Shown piece after piece: positions 34,563 through 44,113 of a DNA stretch of 64,000 nt. The notes under the pieces are model-generated. The model was given only the letters and a program-made list of their open reading frames with translations, was not told where the DNA came from and made no database searches. The number at the start of each line of letters is the position of its first letter. Within the stretch, counting starts at the first letter, position 1. The stretch is from Balneola sp. EhC07 (lineage in GTDB: Bacteria; Bacteroidota; Rhodothermia; Balneolales; Balneolaceae): the NCBI RefSeq assembly GCF_001650905.1, contig NZ_LXYG01000001.1, positions 1 through 64,000 on the forward strand. The letters are read 5' to 3'. The translations under genes and the position numbers were made by a program.

Positions 34563-34670
34563 GGTCATTCCGAATTTATTTCGGGATCTTAAGGTGTGTC
34601 TCTGGCTATAAATCTGCCAATGTTTTAGATATAGGCTTCACAAAGATCCTGAAACGAGTTCAGGATGACC
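34563..34670. repeat. MITE-like element with imperfect terminal inverted repeats
   Basis: 108 bp start with GGTCATTCCGAA...TTTCGGGATCTT and end with AAGATCCTGAAACGAGTTC...GGATGACC. The outer 28 bases of each end pair with about eight mismatches. Sequences of the GTCATTCCGAA/TTCAGGATGAC type are widespread dispersed repeats in this part of the bacterial tree. No gene lies in the 275-bp gap. No transposase is present, so mobility would need a gene elsewhere. Confidence 0.6.
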
Positions 34671-34759
34671 TTAGCGTTTAATAAATATTACAGCAATTAC
34701 AAATTATCGAACTTCTTTCGGTTGGTATTTGTAGCTTCAAAAGAACTCAAAAGTCTTCC

Positions 34760-35575
34760 ATGTCCAAGACAAAAAAATCTTTACTAGCTACTTTTATCAC
34801 ATTTTGTATTTTGTACGTTGCAGTGTGTGTTTATTTCTATAACATTCAGAATTCAATTCTATTCAGTCCGCGCCCATTACCAGTAGATCATACTTATAAT
34901 TACGATTTTGATTTCGAAGAACGGTTTTTTGAAGCCACTGATAATGCTCAAATTCATGCTATACACGCAAAAGTAGAGGATTCAGCCAAAGGACTAGTGA
35001 TCTATTTTCACGGAAATGCAGGAAATAATGATACCAGTCCCGCAAAATTTAGCTTGTTCATGAACGAAGGATATGATGTCTTGTATCCTGATTACCGCGG
35101 ATTTGGTAAAAGTACAGGGATGCTCAAAAATGAAGAAGATCTGGTTGGAGACATGATGATTCTCTATAATGAAATGACCAAAGAGTACGAGGAATCGACT
35201 ATTTTTCTGCTTGGTTATTCTATGGGTTCAGGAATTGCGGCGCAGGTTGCTGCAGCTAATGATCCAAAAGGATTAATGCTGTGGACACCTTATTACAGCA
35301 TGGTGGATATGAAAAATGCAGCGTACCCTTTTCTGCCTTCATTTTTGGTTCGATATCCGCTAAGAACAGATCTGGCTCTGCAAAAGATCGATGAACCCAT
35401 TACTGTTTTTTATGCAGAAAATGATCAGGTGTTGCCTGTAGAAAGAGCAATAAAATTAAATCAATTCTTGGATGGAAACGATCAACATTATATGTTGGAA
35501 GGACAAAGACATAACGGACTTTTTTTCAATAAAGAAGTTCGGAGAAAAACACCTGAAATATTAAAAAACATGTAG
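34760..35575 (+). CDS. Membrane-anchored alpha/beta hydrolase
   Basis: 271 residues. An N-terminal hydrophobic segment (ATFITFCILYVAVCVYFY) anchors the protein, followed by an alpha/beta-hydrolase domain: oxyanion loop FHGNAGN, nucleophile elbow GYSMGSG, acid in AENDQVLP and His in GQRHNGLFF. This is the BEM46/ABHD13-like family of small esterases or peptidases with unknown natural substrate. It ends five bases before the NDH-2 gene in the same direction, so the two are likely co-transcribed. Confidence 0.88.
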   Translation: MSKTKKSLLATFITFCILYVAVCVYFYNIQNSILFSPRPLPVDHTYNYDFDFEERFFEATDNAQIHAIHAKVEDSAKGLVIYFHGNAGNNDTSPAKFSLFMNEGYDVLYPDYRGFGKSTGMLKNEEDLVGDMMILYNEMTKEYEESTIFLLGYSMGSGIAAQVAAANDPKGLMLWTPYYSMVDMKNAAYPFLPSFLVRYPLRTDLALQKIDEPITVFYAENDQVLPVERAIKLNQFLDGNDQHYMLEGQRHNGLFFNKEVRRKTPEILKNM

Positions 35576-35580
35576 TTAAA

Positions 35581-36864
35581 ATGTCAGCACTTAATATTCC
35601 TGAATCAAACTTAAAGAGAGTTGTAGTAATAGGAGGTGGTTTTGGTGGTTTGAAGATACTGAACCAAATCTCTTCAAAATATTATCAGGTAGTGCTTATA
35701 GACAAAAATAACTATCATAATTTTCAGCCCTTGTTATATCAGGTTGCAACCTCGGGACTGGAGCCTGACTCCATTGCATATCCTCTTCGAAAGATCCTCT
35801 GGAAAAAATCAGAATTCTATTTCAGAAATACCAAGGCACTTAAAATTGATTCAGAAAATAAAAGACTTGTCACCGAAGCTGGTCCAATTAATTATGATTT
35901 CCTGATAATAGCCACAGGGAGCAAAACAAACTACTTTGGTAATAAAGTGATTGAAGAAAAAAGCATGGCGCTTAAATCAGTGACGGATGCTTTGAATCTT
36001 CGGAGTCTTATTCTGGAAAATTGCGAAGCCTCACTTTTAACAAGTGATCTGGAGGAAAGGGAGCGTTTAATGAATTATGTGGTAGTAGGTGGCGGTCCTA
36101 CAGGAGTTGAGCTTTCAGGGGCTTTAGCAGAATTAAAAAAACATGTTTTACCCAAAGACTATCCTGATCTTGACTTGAGAAGAATGAATGTTCATCTGGT
36201 TGAGGCAACCGATACACTTCTGGGAACAATGGATCCCAAAGCCGGCGAAAAAGCCAAAGAGTATTTGACTAAAATGGGCGTTAATGTCTGGTTAAATACC
36301 AAAGTTGAAAACTTTGATGGTTCAACTGTAAAAACTAATAATAAAGAACTGCCTTCAAAAACATTAGTTTGGGCTGCGGGTGTTTCGGGAAATTTAATTG
36401 ACGGCTTAGATTCAAAATCTATCGAACGTGGGAGAGTCCTTGTCGATCAATATAATAGAGTTGAAGGTTATGATGAGATCTATTGTATCGGAGATGTGTG
36501 TTTGATGAAATCTGACGAAAACCCAAATGGCGATCCTATGGTAGCTCAAACGGCTATTCAACAGGGAGGTTTGTTAGCAAAAAATCTGAATAGCTTAGCA
36601 AAGGGAAAAGAAATGACACCCTTTTCATATTCTGATAAAGGTTCGATGGCTACGATAGGAAGAAACAAAGCTGTGGCAGAAGTCGGGAAGTTTTTCTTTG
36701 ACGGAATATTAGCATGGTTGGTTTGGATGTTCGTACACTTGATGGCTCTGGTAGGATTCAGAAACAGAGTTGTTGCTTTAATTAACTGGACCCAGAATTA
36801 CATAACTTACGATAAAGGGATTCGCCTGATAATTCGCCCTTTTAAAAATAGAGAAAAAGATTAA
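35581..36864 (+). CDS. ndh: Type II NADH dehydrogenase (NDH-2)
   Basis: 427 residues. The FAD-binding motif VVVIGGGFGGLK sits at the start and the NAD(P)H-binding VVGGGPTGVELSG at about residue 165. The YNFxPLLYQVATSG-type segment and the typical C-terminal amphipathic/membrane helix (ILAWLVWMFVHLMALVGFR) identify a single-subunit, non-proton-pumping NADH:quinone oxidoreductase bound to the inner membrane. It feeds electrons to the quinone pool. The stop overlaps the rmuC start by one base. Confidence 0.92.
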   Translation: MSALNIPESNLKRVVVIGGGFGGLKILNQISSKYYQVVLIDKNNYHNFQPLLYQVATSGLEPDSIAYPLRKILWKKSEFYFRNTKALKIDSENKRLVTEAGPINYDFLIIATGSKTNYFGNKVIEEKSMALKSVTDALNLRSLILENCEASLLTSDLEERERLMNYVVVGGGPTGVELSGALAELKKHVLPKDYPDLDLRRMNVHLVEATDTLLGTMDPKAGEKAKEYLTKMGVNVWLNTKVENFDGSTVKTNNKELPSKTLVWAAGVSGNLIDGLDSKSIERGRVLVDQYNRVEGYDEIYCIGDVCLMKSDENPNGDPMVAQTAIQQGGLLAKNLNSLAKGKEMTPFSYSDKGSMATIGRNKAVAEVGKFFFDGILAWLVWMFVHLMALVGFRNRVVALINWTQNYITYDKGIRLIIRPFKNREKD

Positions 36865-38171
36865 TGGATTACATTTTAGCAGTTATAGCATTGGCAGTAG
36901 GAGCAACCGCAGGGTTTTTCATCGCTCATTTTAAATCGAAATCAGAGACTTCCAGACTGGAAGAAAGGAATTCGAATTTGGATGAGCAGCTCACCGAAAC
37001 CGAGCAAAAGCTGGAAGCTCTTCAGCAGGAAAAAGAATCTCAGCTAAAAGAAGAAAGAGACAGAAGCGCTGATCTTGATCGACAACTAGCCGGTTTAAAA
37101 TCAGATTACAGTTCGCTTCAGGAAAAGCTAGCTGAGCAGAAAGGTGAACTGGCGAACATGCAGGAAGAACTGAAAGTTCAGTTCGAAAATCTTGCCAATA
37201 AGATACTGGATGAAAAATCAGAGAAATTTAGTAAACAGAATAAAGAGAGTTTAGATCAAATATTGAATCCGCTTGGGCTCAAACTGGAAGAGTTCAAAAA
37301 GAAAGTGGAAGAAACCTACGAAAAAGGAACTCAGGAGCGATCGGGTTTAAGGGAGCAGATCAAAAATATGGTTCAACTCAATCAACAAATGAGTGAAGAC
37401 GCTAAAAATCTGACCAAAGCTTTAAAAGGAGATTCCAAAGCACAGGGAAATTGGGGAGAAGTAGTGCTGGGCAGTATCTTGGAAAAATCCGGATTGCGTA
37501 AGGATGAAGAATATTTTACTCAACAAAGCGAAACCACCGATGACGGCAGAAGATTACAACCGGATGTAGTCGTTAAACTTCCGGACGAGAAATTCCTGAT
37601 CGTGGATTCCAAAGTGTCTTTAACTGCGTTTGAACGATTTACATCAGCTGAGGATGAAACAGAAATTCAGTCTGCATTGAAGCAGCATGTATTATCCGTA
37701 AAAGCTCATGTAAAAGGATTGAGTGATAAAAACTATCCACAGATCTACGCAGATAAAACCCCAGATTTTGTTTTGCTTTTTATTCCTGTTGAACCGGCAT
37801 TTGCAGCCGCATTGCAAAGCGAGCCGAATTTGTATAATGAAGCGTTCGAAAAGAATATAGTGATCGTGAGCCCTTCAACGTTGTTAGCCACACTCTTTAC
37901 CATAAATACCATCTGGAAGCGCGACAGGCAAAATAAGTACGCACTGGAGATTGCAGATCGTGGTGGTGCACTGTATGATAAATTCGTTGGTTTTGTAGAA
38001 AGCATGGATGACATCGGAACTCGAATTCGTCAAACCCAAGATAGCTACGATACAGCTATGAATCGTTTGTCGAAAGGAGCGGGAAACTTAGTAGGGCAAG
38101 TTGAGAAGCTGCGTAAATTGGGTGTTAAAGCTACAAAGAAACTTCCTGATAATTTCAAAAAACAAGAATGA
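36864..38171 (+). CDS. rmuC: DNA recombination protein RmuC
   Basis: 435 residues. An N-terminal membrane segment (LAVIALAVGATAGFFIAHF) is followed by a long coiled coil (about 30-115, LEERNSNLDEQLTETEQKL...) and the RmuC domain with GNWGEVVLGSILEKSGL, PDVVVKLPDEKFLIVDSKVSL, VLLFIPVEPAF and SPSTLLATL. The motif pattern fits the PD-(D/E)XK-like nuclease fold. RmuC limits inversion at short inverted repeats, notable because this window is rich in them. It overlaps the start of the next gene by four bases. Confidence 0.94.
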   Translation: MDYILAVIALAVGATAGFFIAHFKSKSETSRLEERNSNLDEQLTETEQKLEALQQEKESQLKEERDRSADLDRQLAGLKSDYSSLQEKLAEQKGELANMQEELKVQFENLANKILDEKSEKFSKQNKESLDQILNPLGLKLEEFKKKVEETYEKGTQERSGLREQIKNMVQLNQQMSEDAKNLTKALKGDSKAQGNWGEVVLGSILEKSGLRKDEEYFTQQSETTDDGRRLQPDVVVKLPDEKFLIVDSKVSLTAFERFTSAEDETEIQSALKQHVLSVKAHVKGLSDKNYPQIYADKTPDFVLLFIPVEPAFAAALQSEPNLYNEAFEKNIVIVSPSTLLATLFTINTIWKRDRQNKYALEIADRGGALYDKFVGFVESMDDIGTRIRQTQDSYDTAMNRLSKGAGNLVGQVEKLRKLGVKATKKLPDNFKKQE

Positions 38172-39505
38172 TGTCTCAGCTAACGTGTATCAAAATTCTA
38201 TTAGTCTTTTCATTATTTGGAATTAGCTCTTGTGGTGACGACAAAACTATATATTATGATTTAACTCTTGAGATTAATCCTGTGAATTCAGGTAATCTAA
38301 ATGTTTTAAATGATACATTGATTAAAAAGAATGAAGAAGTTGAATTGGTTGCTTATTCGAATGAATTTTTTGTCTTTTTGAATTGGGAAGGAAGTATTAA
38401 CTCTTCTGAAAATCCTCTGAAATTCTCTATGGCTAAAGATGAAAGTTTAATAGCTAATTTTACCAAGAGAAAGTATTCGTTGAATATATCGCAAGAAGGA
38501 ATGGGAGATGTACTGGAATCAGTTATAAAATCAAAAACCGATTATGAAGTAGGTACTAAGGTGAGATTAGTAGCAGTTGCTGAAGAGGGATGGAAGTTCG
38601 AGAAATGGACTGGATATATTGATTCTGAAAAAGACACTCTGGAAATTTTGATCACTGAAGAGGTGAACCTTACAGCTAGTTTTGTAGAGCTTGAAACGTA
38701 CTGTGTTCCAACTTCACTACAAGGGTTTAATTTAAAGAGCGATAGCGATTCGGTTAAAATTCTTGATTATTCTTTCGATTACGATGGGAGATATTTAATA
38801 AGCTATAGGAAAGAAATAGATTATTTACGAAATGGTGAAAACTCGCTGAATGGTGTTGATGTTTCTCTAGAGTATAGCAATGGAAATATGATTTACTTGG
38901 ATTATAAATATGATAGCGATGTGAGAGGTCAATACAATTTTATTTGGAATGATAAAAAACTTACGGAGTTTAGATTTCTTCATTCTCAATTCAATGGAAC
39001 TGAAGAATTTATTTCGGATAGGATAGACTACGACTCAGTGTGTGGTATGTCACATTTTGAGGGTAGAAATTTCCAAATTTATGGTGTATCAAGAGATACC
39101 TCTCATTACTATGTAGATTATACATACGAAAATGAATGTCTGACTAATGAGATAGGAACGACAACACATATAACTACCTTTGATGAAGCGCCCTCAATTT
39201 TTACCGATGTTTTAGGGAGAAATGGTTTTATCGGTGCAACGTACGATGCTTTAATGAGTGAAGGAGGTATTGTTTTAAATTATAATCCTGCTTCCTTAAG
39301 AATCGGAAAAATCGAAGAAGAGAGATATAGAAATAGAACTCTAGTCTTGGAAGAAGAAGTTTATAAGTATTCGAGTTTTTTAGAAGACAATAAATTTCCA
39401 AAATATTTTACAAGAGATAGAAAAGAAAGAAGCACGGGCAACCCAAAGAAAGATAGCTTCACTATTTCTTACAAATGTTTTAAAGATGTGAAACGAACGG
39501 ATTAA
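38168..39505 (+). CDS. InlB B-repeat lipoprotein
   Basis: 445 residues with a lipobox (GISSC, Cys22). After it lie two Listeria-Bacteroides (InlB B-type) repeats, recognisable by the WEGSINSSENPLKFSM and WTGYIDSEKDTLEILI motifs and the closing ANF/ASF, at about 35-95 and 100-165. The remaining 275 residues form a beta-rich domain with regular DYDGRY- and YTYENE-like turns that I do not recognise. It is probably an outer-membrane adhesion or binding protein. Its start overlaps the rmuC stop, suggesting co-translation, although the functions seem unrelated. Confidence 0.78.
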   Translation: MMSQLTCIKILLVFSLFGISSCGDDKTIYYDLTLEINPVNSGNLNVLNDTLIKKNEEVELVAYSNEFFVFLNWEGSINSSENPLKFSMAKDESLIANFTKRKYSLNISQEGMGDVLESVIKSKTDYEVGTKVRLVAVAEEGWKFEKWTGYIDSEKDTLEILITEEVNLTASFVELETYCVPTSLQGFNLKSDSDSVKILDYSFDYDGRYLISYRKEIDYLRNGENSLNGVDVSLEYSNGNMIYLDYKYDSDVRGQYNFIWNDKKLTEFRFLHSQFNGTEEFISDRIDYDSVCGMSHFEGRNFQIYGVSRDTSHYYVDYTYENECLTNEIGTTTHITTFDEAPSIFTDVLGRNGFIGATYDALMSEGGIVLNYNPASLRIGKIEEERYRNRTLVLEEEVYKYSSFLEDNKFPKYFTRDRKERSTGNPKKDSFTISYKCFKDVKRTD

Positions 39506-39551
39506 TTGTTAAACCTCAGAACAAAATCCGTTAGCAGGTCTATAAGAGGGT

Positions 39552-40502
39552 ATGGATTACATAGATTTTGAACATTCGGAAAATGAGGAGCAAAAAACCG
39601 ATCTTAGAGAAATTGCTTCAAAAACTTGGGTTTATACCAAAAAGACGATGAAGTGGGCTTCGATCAGCTTCGTCGGATTTGTTTTAATTTCTTTTTTAGT
39701 GCTGGTTTCTCTTAAATGGGTAAATCCATCTTTTACGGCATTTACTCTTCAGGAAGACTGGGAAGAGATCGGAGTGGAAAGATACAGCCTGAAAGAAAGA
39801 TGGGTAGAGTATGAAGATATTCCACAGAATATTAAGTGGGCTGTAGTTGCATCAGAAGATCAGAAATTCTGGGAGCACCCCGGAATTGATCTGGTGGCGA
39901 TAGCTGAAGCCTATCAGGAAATGGAAAAAGGGGAGAGAGTCCGTGGAGCCAGTACAATCACTCAACAAGTTGCTAAAAATCTTTTCTTGAGTAGCGATAA
40001 GAACTTTGTGAGAAAAGGTGCAGAAGCGGGATTGGCTTTAACCATAGATGCACTTTGGGGCAAAGAACGTGTGTTGGAAATCTATTTGAATATTGCTGAA
40101 TTTGGTCCGGGTGTATATGGAATAGGAAAAGCATCGGATCACTTTTTTGATAAAGAAGCTGAATTTTTGAAAGACGATGAGTCGGCGCGTATGGCGGCTG
40201 TTCTTCCCAACCCGAAAAGAATGAGAGTGGAGCCTGCTTCTCCATATGTGAAGGAAAGAAAGGATTGGATACTCAAGAATATGATGAACCTGAGTGGAAT
40301 TGCTTATTACAATTATCCTGAACCTGAAGTTATGCAAGACTCGGTACAAACAGATTCTTCTTTTACTTTTGATGCTCCATTTATAAACAGAATTCAGATT
40401 TCCAGAGTAGGGCTTTCACTAAGTGGGATAAGTTCTGATAGAACTGAAAAACCGGACAGTTCGACTACAGATTCTGTAAAAAATCGGGAATTCAGATTCT
40501 GA
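39552..40502 (+). CDS. mtgA: Monofunctional peptidoglycan glycosyltransferase MtgA
   Basis: 316 residues. An N-terminal cytoplasmic stretch and one membrane helix (SFVGFVLISFLVLVSL) precede a GT51 domain. The catalytic Glu is in VASEDQKFWEHPGID and the second conserved region is GASTITQQVAKNLF, followed by EIYLNIAEFGPGVYG and AAVLPNPKRM. No transpeptidase domain is present, so it only polymerises glycan strands. An extra 70-residue Ser/Asp tail follows the domain and is not recognised. Its stop and that of the convergent methyltransferase abut. Confidence 0.94.
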   Translation: MDYIDFEHSENEEQKTDLREIASKTWVYTKKTMKWASISFVGFVLISFLVLVSLKWVNPSFTAFTLQEDWEEIGVERYSLKERWVEYEDIPQNIKWAVVASEDQKFWEHPGIDLVAIAEAYQEMEKGERVRGASTITQQVAKNLFLSSDKNFVRKGAEAGLALTIDALWGKERVLEIYLNIAEFGPGVYGIGKASDHFFDKEAEFLKDDESARMAAVLPNPKRMRVEPASPYVKERKDWILKNMMNLSGIAYYNYPEPEVMQDSVQTDSSFTFDAPFINRIQISRVGLSLSGISSDRTEKPDSSTTDSVKNREFRF

Positions 40503-41381
40503 TCAACATTTTGTGCTTTCCAGAACATAGAATCCTTTAAGTACAGGAAGGTCAAGATTCATTTTTGAGATCAGTTCCTTTTCAATCTTTAAATAGCTCG
40601 TTTCATTTTCAACTTTAAGATCAAACTCATTCAATAGAGATATATACTCTTTCCTGTTAAGAGGAAGTTTTAATGTTTCACCGACCATAGCTACTCCGCT
40701 CGTAAACATAAACCGATGGAAGAAGTTCAGTTCACTCAGATCAAAAAAAGTACTGATCAGTTTTAGATCAGGACACATATCAGTTATGTTTTCCAGTATA
40801 ACCCGGGTACTGTCGAGGGATAAATAATCGAAGAAGCCTTCCGCAAGAAAAACGGTTTTTCTGTTGGGATCAAATTCCCCTGTTTCTGAAAGCACTTCTT
40901 TTATGTTCTGGTTAGCGGGGTCGATTGGGCACAAGTTCAGGAATTCTGAATTAAAACCATTTTGAGTAAGCATTTTTCGTTTATGCTCTATCATGGAAGG
41001 AGTGTCTATCTCGAAAGATGGTATATCTTCAGAGGCAAATAATGCTCCGTTATGATCAAATCCCGAACCGAGAACTACAAGTTGCTCACATCCCTCATTA
41101 ATGGCTTTCCGGACAGCATGCTCGACATAATATTTTCGGGAAATGATATGCATCAGGTCTCCGGGAAGCAGCAGTTCTTCCCACCAGACAAAGAAGTTTC
41201 TCCAAAACCGTACGCGGAATGCCGTTTGATTCCAGCTCAGTTTGGCTGGTAAATAAGACACTACCTTTCCATAGAAGCTGATAGTAAAAGGAGTGAAAAA
41301 GGAAGCGATCTTGGGATTCAACGTTAGCCCGTAAAACTTTACAGCGATGTATGATGCAGTAAGAGATAGTTTATTTGCCAT
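40503..41381 (-). CDS. SAM-dependent methyltransferase, LCMT family
   Basis: 292 residues. The class I fold motifs of the leucine carboxyl methyltransferase family are visible: LVVLGSGFDHNG (SAM-binding), SFEIDTPSMIEHKR, KTVFLAEGFFDYLS and ISTFFD. Bacterial members methylate unknown carboxylates or polyketide intermediates. It is convergent with mtgA and 60 bp from the end of the transport permease at 41442, in the same direction as that operon. The substrate is unknown. Confidence 0.82.
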   Translation of the reverse strand: MANKLSLTASYIAVKFYGLTLNPKIASFFTPFTISFYGKVVSYLPAKLSWNQTAFRVRFWRNFFVWWEELLLPGDLMHIISRKYYVEHAVRKAINEGCEQLVVLGSGFDHNGALFASEDIPSFEIDTPSMIEHKRKMLTQNGFNSEFLNLCPIDPANQNIKEVLSETGEFDPNRKTVFLAEGFFDYLSLDSTRVILENITDMCPDLKLISTFFDLSELNFFHRFMFTSGVAMVGETLKLPLNRKEYISLLNEFDLKVENETSYLKIEKELISKMNLDLPVLKGFYVLESTKC

Positions 41382-41441
41382 CTCTGAACTTAACCATAAA
41401 AATGAAAAAACTGTTTCGGATAATACAGATTAAATTTCGCT

Positions 41442-43904
41442 CTAATTATTTTGAATTGCATCAACAGGGTTTACAAGAGCAGCTTTTAATGCATGGTAGC
41501 TTATTGTAGCCAAAGCTATGATCATTATAAAAATACCTGAACCTATAAAAATGATGGGCAGAGTGAAAGTGATATCAAATCGATAAGGAAAGTTTTCGAG
41601 CCAGTTCTGAGCTATTATATATGTGAGTGGCCATGCAATGAGATTTGCAATGGCAATAAGAGTCAGGAAGTCTTTAGACAGTAATTTAACGATATCAGTA
41701 ACAGAAGCTCCCAGACTTTTCCTGATTCCGATCTCTTTTTCCTTAAGTTGAGCGGAGTAAGACGCAAGCCCAAGTAAGCCAAGTGAAGCGATAAGAATAC
41801 AGAGTATTGAAAACGCCAGAGAAAGTGTACTCATGGTTTTCTCCGTTTCATAGATCTGAGCTAAACGATCGTCAAGAAACTGAAATTCAAATGGATCTAT
41901 CGGGTTAACTTCTTTCCATACTTTTTCTATATGAGCAAGTGCTTCTTTTGGGTTTCCGGGAGCAATTTCCACAGCAGTGTGTTCTATATAGCCCAAAAAA
42001 GGGATAGTGCCTTCGACTAATGAAATAGTAAGAGGCTCGATTTCTTTTTTAAGTGAGGCGTAATTGAAGTCTTCCAAAACGCCGATCACTGATTTAGCTT
42101 TCCTTCCTCCGTCTTTAGGATAAAAATAGAAGACCTCACCCAAGGCTTCATCCGGGTTATTCAGCTCCAGCTTTTCCAGCATTTTACGATTGATCAGAAC
42201 CGCCTGTTCAGCATCAGTTGCAAAATCTTTGGAGAAAGACCGACCGGCGATTAATTTCAGATCAAATGTTTCTACAAGATCGTGAGTAGTATGAAATGCC
42301 AGATTCAATTCATCATTGCTTTCTCCAAATTTTTCAGGAACAACGTGATAATTTTCCTGTTTTTCAGAGCCTATAATTTTACTTAAACCTGTAATTGATT
42401 CGATCTGTGAAAAAGAAAGTACCTTCTCCTTAAAGGTCTCAAATTCCCAGGCTACCAGATTTTGTTTGGTTGGCAATAGTACAACAGAGCTTTCATCAAA
42501 TCCCAGATCTTTATTTTGAATAAATTGGATCTGTTTATAAATAACTGCAGTGCCAATTATCAAAACTATTGAAAGGGTAAACTGAAAGGTGACCAACATT
42601 TTACGAAACAGAGCACTTTTCTTTCCTTGTACAGCCGAACCCTTAAGAACATCCACAGGTTCAAAAGAGGAAAGATAAATAGCAGGATAGGATCCGGCAA
42701 ATAAGCCTACAAAAACAGTGAGCAGTAAAAGCCCGGGGATAATTGCAAAATGTGAGAAAAGATTTAAAGAAAGTTCAATTCCAACCATTTCTCCAAAGTA
42801 TGGCAGGGAGGCAAAAACCAGTAAAAGTCCGATTACAATAGCGATCAGGCAGATCAGGAATGACTCACCAATAAACTGATAAAACAATTGTTTTCTGTAG
42901 CCACCAAGAACTTTTCTCATTCCAACTTCCCGACTTCGTTCCAGAGATCGGGCTGTAGATAAATTCATAAAGTTTATACACGCTATGATCAAAATGAAAC
43001 CGGCAACGACTAATAAGATATACAGATAAAGATCGGAGCTGTTCACTTCCATTTCCTGATTCAGATCTGAGTATAAATGAATATCAGAGATAGGTTGTAA
43101 CGAAAGCGAAATGGTTTCACCAACCGGCCAACCAGAATAAGCGTAGAAATAATTTTCCTCGACAGCAGAGAGTTGAGCTTCCAGGTCAGTAGCATCGATT
43201 CCTTCTTCAAGGAGAAGGTAAGTCCAGATAGGGTTCCAAAGCCAGTTTTGGTCATATTCCTGATCAGCGCTGTATATTTGATTAAGACTGCTAAATGAAG
43301 CAATGAGATCCACTTCCATATGAGATCGATCCGGCCAGGGCTTCATAACTCCTGTAACTGTGAAGTCAATTACACCCTTGTAGTTGAGTATTTTGCCAAC
43401 AGGGTCTTCATTCCCAAAGTATTTTTCAGAAAGCTCTTCACTGATTACAAGTGAACCGGGATTTTTTAAAACCTCAGTTGGGCTTCCTCTAAGAAGTTCT
43501 GCAGAAAAGACGCTAAAAAAAGTAGAATCAACGAAATAGAAATTGCTCTCTTTAAAAGAGACTCCTTTTTGTTTATTTCTGAAGGTATGAGAATTCTCCT
43601 GAAGATTATAAAACCGAACTGATTTTTCGATCAGGTCCGGGAATTCAGCGTCCAGAACGGGCCCCAAAAGAAAAGGTGTAGTGGCATCTTCTTCAACATT
43701 AGTTTCAGACTCCATAGTTTGAACAACACGAAAAAGACGTTCAGATTTACTATGAAACAGATCATAACTCCATTCATTTACTACATACAACAATATCAGA
43801 AGGCTTGTTGCCAGACCAATAGAAAGACCTAAAATATTTATAAGAGAATACGCCTTATTTTTAAGGAGATTTCTTATAGCAATTTTAATATAATTTTTAA
43901 ACAT
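41442..43904 (-). CDS. MacB/FtsX-type permease, seventh copy (detached)
   Basis: 820 residues with the double FtsX layout: an N-terminal helix after MFKNYIKIAIRNLLKNK, a first periplasmic MacB_PCD domain (about 50-280), three helices with the EVGMRKVLGGYRKQ motif, a central helix, a second periplasmic domain (about 450-660), and three helices with EKEIGIRKSLGAS. It ends NPVDAIQNN, unlike the NPVKSLKSE ending of five of the other six. A 209-bp gap with a terminator separates it from the rest of the array, so it may have its own promoter. It lacks an adjacent ATPase and probably shares one. Confidence 0.9.
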   Translation of the reverse strand: MFKNYIKIAIRNLLKNKAYSLINILGLSIGLATSLLILLYVVNEWSYDLFHSKSERLFRVVQTMESETNVEEDATTPFLLGPVLDAEFPDLIEKSVRFYNLQENSHTFRNKQKGVSFKESNFYFVDSTFFSVFSAELLRGSPTEVLKNPGSLVISEELSEKYFGNEDPVGKILNYKGVIDFTVTGVMKPWPDRSHMEVDLIASFSSLNQIYSADQEYDQNWLWNPIWTYLLLEEGIDATDLEAQLSAVEENYFYAYSGWPVGETISLSLQPISDIHLYSDLNQEMEVNSSDLYLYILLVVAGFILIIACINFMNLSTARSLERSREVGMRKVLGGYRKQLFYQFIGESFLICLIAIVIGLLLVFASLPYFGEMVGIELSLNLFSHFAIIPGLLLLTVFVGLFAGSYPAIYLSSFEPVDVLKGSAVQGKKSALFRKMLVTFQFTLSIVLIIGTAVIYKQIQFIQNKDLGFDESSVVLLPTKQNLVAWEFETFKEKVLSFSQIESITGLSKIIGSEKQENYHVVPEKFGESNDELNLAFHTTHDLVETFDLKLIAGRSFSKDFATDAEQAVLINRKMLEKLELNNPDEALGEVFYFYPKDGGRKAKSVIGVLEDFNYASLKKEIEPLTISLVEGTIPFLGYIEHTAVEIAPGNPKEALAHIEKVWKEVNPIDPFEFQFLDDRLAQIYETEKTMSTLSLAFSILCILIASLGLLGLASYSAQLKEKEIGIRKSLGASVTDIVKLLSKDFLTLIAIANLIAWPLTYIIAQNWLENFPYRFDITFTLPIIFIGSGIFIMIIALATISYHALKAALVNPVDAIQNN

Positions 43905-44063
43905 GCATGAATCCTGCCAGACAGCAACTCAGAAAATTTGCTACAAACACCTAAGCCATTATTTTTTGTTCCCCGGAGAAGTTTATTCTCGTACAGGTAA
44001 TAGAGTAAATCAGGTTCAGATTGTTACAAATTATTAAAACTAGGATAACACAAAAACAATTTG

Positions 44064-44101
44064 AAAAACCAAATTCTGTCTAAGAAGTGTTTTTTGGTTT
44101 T
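44064..44101 (-). terminator. Terminator after serine hydrolase gene
   Basis: AAAAACCAAA and TTTGGTTTT form a stem of about nine base pairs around a 19-base loop, 13 bases past the serine hydrolase stop. On the reverse strand it ends in a short T run. It separates the permease at 41442 from the rest of the operon. Confidence 0.5.
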
Positions 44102-44113
44102 AAAAGTTCATTT

